Shown piece after piece: positions 13,160-13,359 of a stretch of DNA of 13,359 nucleotides. Position numbers and translations under genes: made by a program. Origin of the DNA: Bacilli bacterium (GTDB taxonomy: Bacteria; Bacillota_I; Bacilli_A; RFN20; CAG-826). The notes beneath the pieces are model-generated. The model did no database searches and had not been told where the DNA came from. It was given only the letters and a program-made list of their open reading frames with translations. Every line of letters begins with the position of its first letter. Position 1 is the stretch's first letter. The DNA lies in contig JAEDDA010000027.1 of assembly GCA_016298185.1 (NCBI GenBank), positions 1 to 13,359 of the forward strand. The letters run 5' to 3'.

Positions 13160-13216
13160 AGTTTTTTGTGCTACAAAAAGTTTATTGTGCTATAAAAAGT
13201 TTTAAGTGCAAAATCA
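13160..13216. repeat. Three 19-base tandem repeats
   Basis: Units start at 13160, 13179 and 13198 with exact 19-base spacing. The first two (AGTTTTTTGTGCTACAAAA and AGTTTATTGTGCTATAAAA) differ at two positions; the third is diverged and keeps AGTTTT..GTGC.AAA. Unit 1 holds a near palindrome TTTTTGT-GCT-ACAAAAA. Spacing and internal symmetry would suit repeated protein binding, but this is only inference. Confidence 0.7.
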
Positions 13217-13282
13217 CGAGCTAAAACTTCATTGGCAGAAGATAGGATGTTAATTCAACTGTGCTCAATTAATGTAAATAAC

Positions 13283-13305
13283 TGCTAATTTTTGCTAATT
13301 TTTGC
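13283..13305. repeat. Short tandem repeat, TGCTAATTTT
   Basis: TGCTAATTTT occurs twice in direct succession (13283-13292, 13293-13302), followed by TGC. Two copies only; it could arise by simple slippage. Confidence 0.6.
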
Positions 13306-13307
13306 GT

Positions 13308-13336
13308 ATAAGTAAAAGATATCCACTCTTACTTAT
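13308..13336. repeat. Inverted repeat at the window edge
   Basis: ATAAGTAA (13308-13315) and TTACTTAT (13329-13336) are perfect inverse copies around 13 bases. No T tract follows on either strand, so it is not a typical terminator. It directly precedes the ATG at 13337. Confidence 0.55.
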
Positions 13337-13359
13337 ATGCAGACAAAGAAATATCATCT

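Larger units (their letters stand above)
13050..13359. other. Region of 310 bases without an assignable gene
   Basis: Upstream of the dehydrogenase gene. It holds that gene's ribosome site and presumably its promoter (a TAAAAT at about 13069-13074 on the minus strand has no convincing -35), three 19-base tandem repeats, a 10-base tandem duplication and an 8-base-pair hairpin near the window edge. No open frame longer than a few codons is convincing on either strand. An ATG at 13337 on the plus strand opens a frame M-Q-T-K-K-Y-H that runs off the window. Confidence 0.6.

Noticed and set aside
13160..13216. A CRISPR array
   Set aside because: The 19-base units are contiguous without spacers and only three in number; no cas gene is present.

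Overview
The window comes from the chromosome of an AT-rich, low-GC Gram-positive-type bacterium (Bacillota, probably a gut lineage on the Erysipelotrichia/Acholeplasma/RF39 side of Bacilli). I infer this from A+T-rich codon use, TAA as nearly the only stop, Bacillus-type CdaA, DeoD and YjhB-like Nudix proteins, tRNA genes with encoded CCA, and the absence of any outer-membrane gene. It looks like core or ordinary accessory chromosome. I see no CRISPR array and no intact mobile element.

Layout. (1) 1-1841, minus strand: gltX followed by a tRNA-Glu(CTC) and a strong terminator. (2) 1878-2042, plus strand: a self-contained tRNA-Gly(GCC) unit with promoter and terminator; the terminator lies inside the 3' end of the opposing gene. 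(3) 2019-4804, minus strand: a Nudix hydrolase, an internal terminator/promoter switch, then three membrane-associated genes (RDD protein, degenerate NERD-like protein, six-helix membrane protein), each overlapping the next by 14 bases. (4) 4878-5321, plus: a miniature SPFH/band-7-like membrane protein whose stop overlaps that of cdaA. (5) 5318-6596, minus: the c-di-AMP synthase cdaA with its own promoter, and a small RQC-like winged-helix protein. (6) 6639-7465, plus: deoD as a single-gene unit. (7) 7464-8144, minus: a hemolysin III/PAQR-type membrane protein. (8) 8273-11163, minus: a zinc/cadmium efflux operon, an ArsR/SmtB repressor with an unusual Cys/His-rich insertion plus a P1B-type ATPase with two HMA domains, controlled by two symmetric operators around a good promoter. 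(9) 11179-12038, minus: a LicD-family protein. (10) 12169-13049, minus: a short-chain dehydrogenase broken by one missing base in an A7 run. (11) 13050-13359: about 310 bases without an assignable gene, with short tandem repeats and a hairpin.

The best understood functional unit is the metal-efflux operon. The sequence fixes its promoter, operators, repressor start and translational coupling, and all key catalytic and metal-site residues can be seen. The most novel-looking items are the overlapping RDD/NERD-like/polytopic membrane operon with lost NERD active-site residues, the SmtB-like repressor carrying six extra cysteines, a long inverted repeat with an alternative terminator fold upstream of the hemolysin III gene, and several genes lacking a Shine-Dalgarno site and starting just downstream of a -10 box. 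I saw no clearly new multi-gene system that I could name with confidence.
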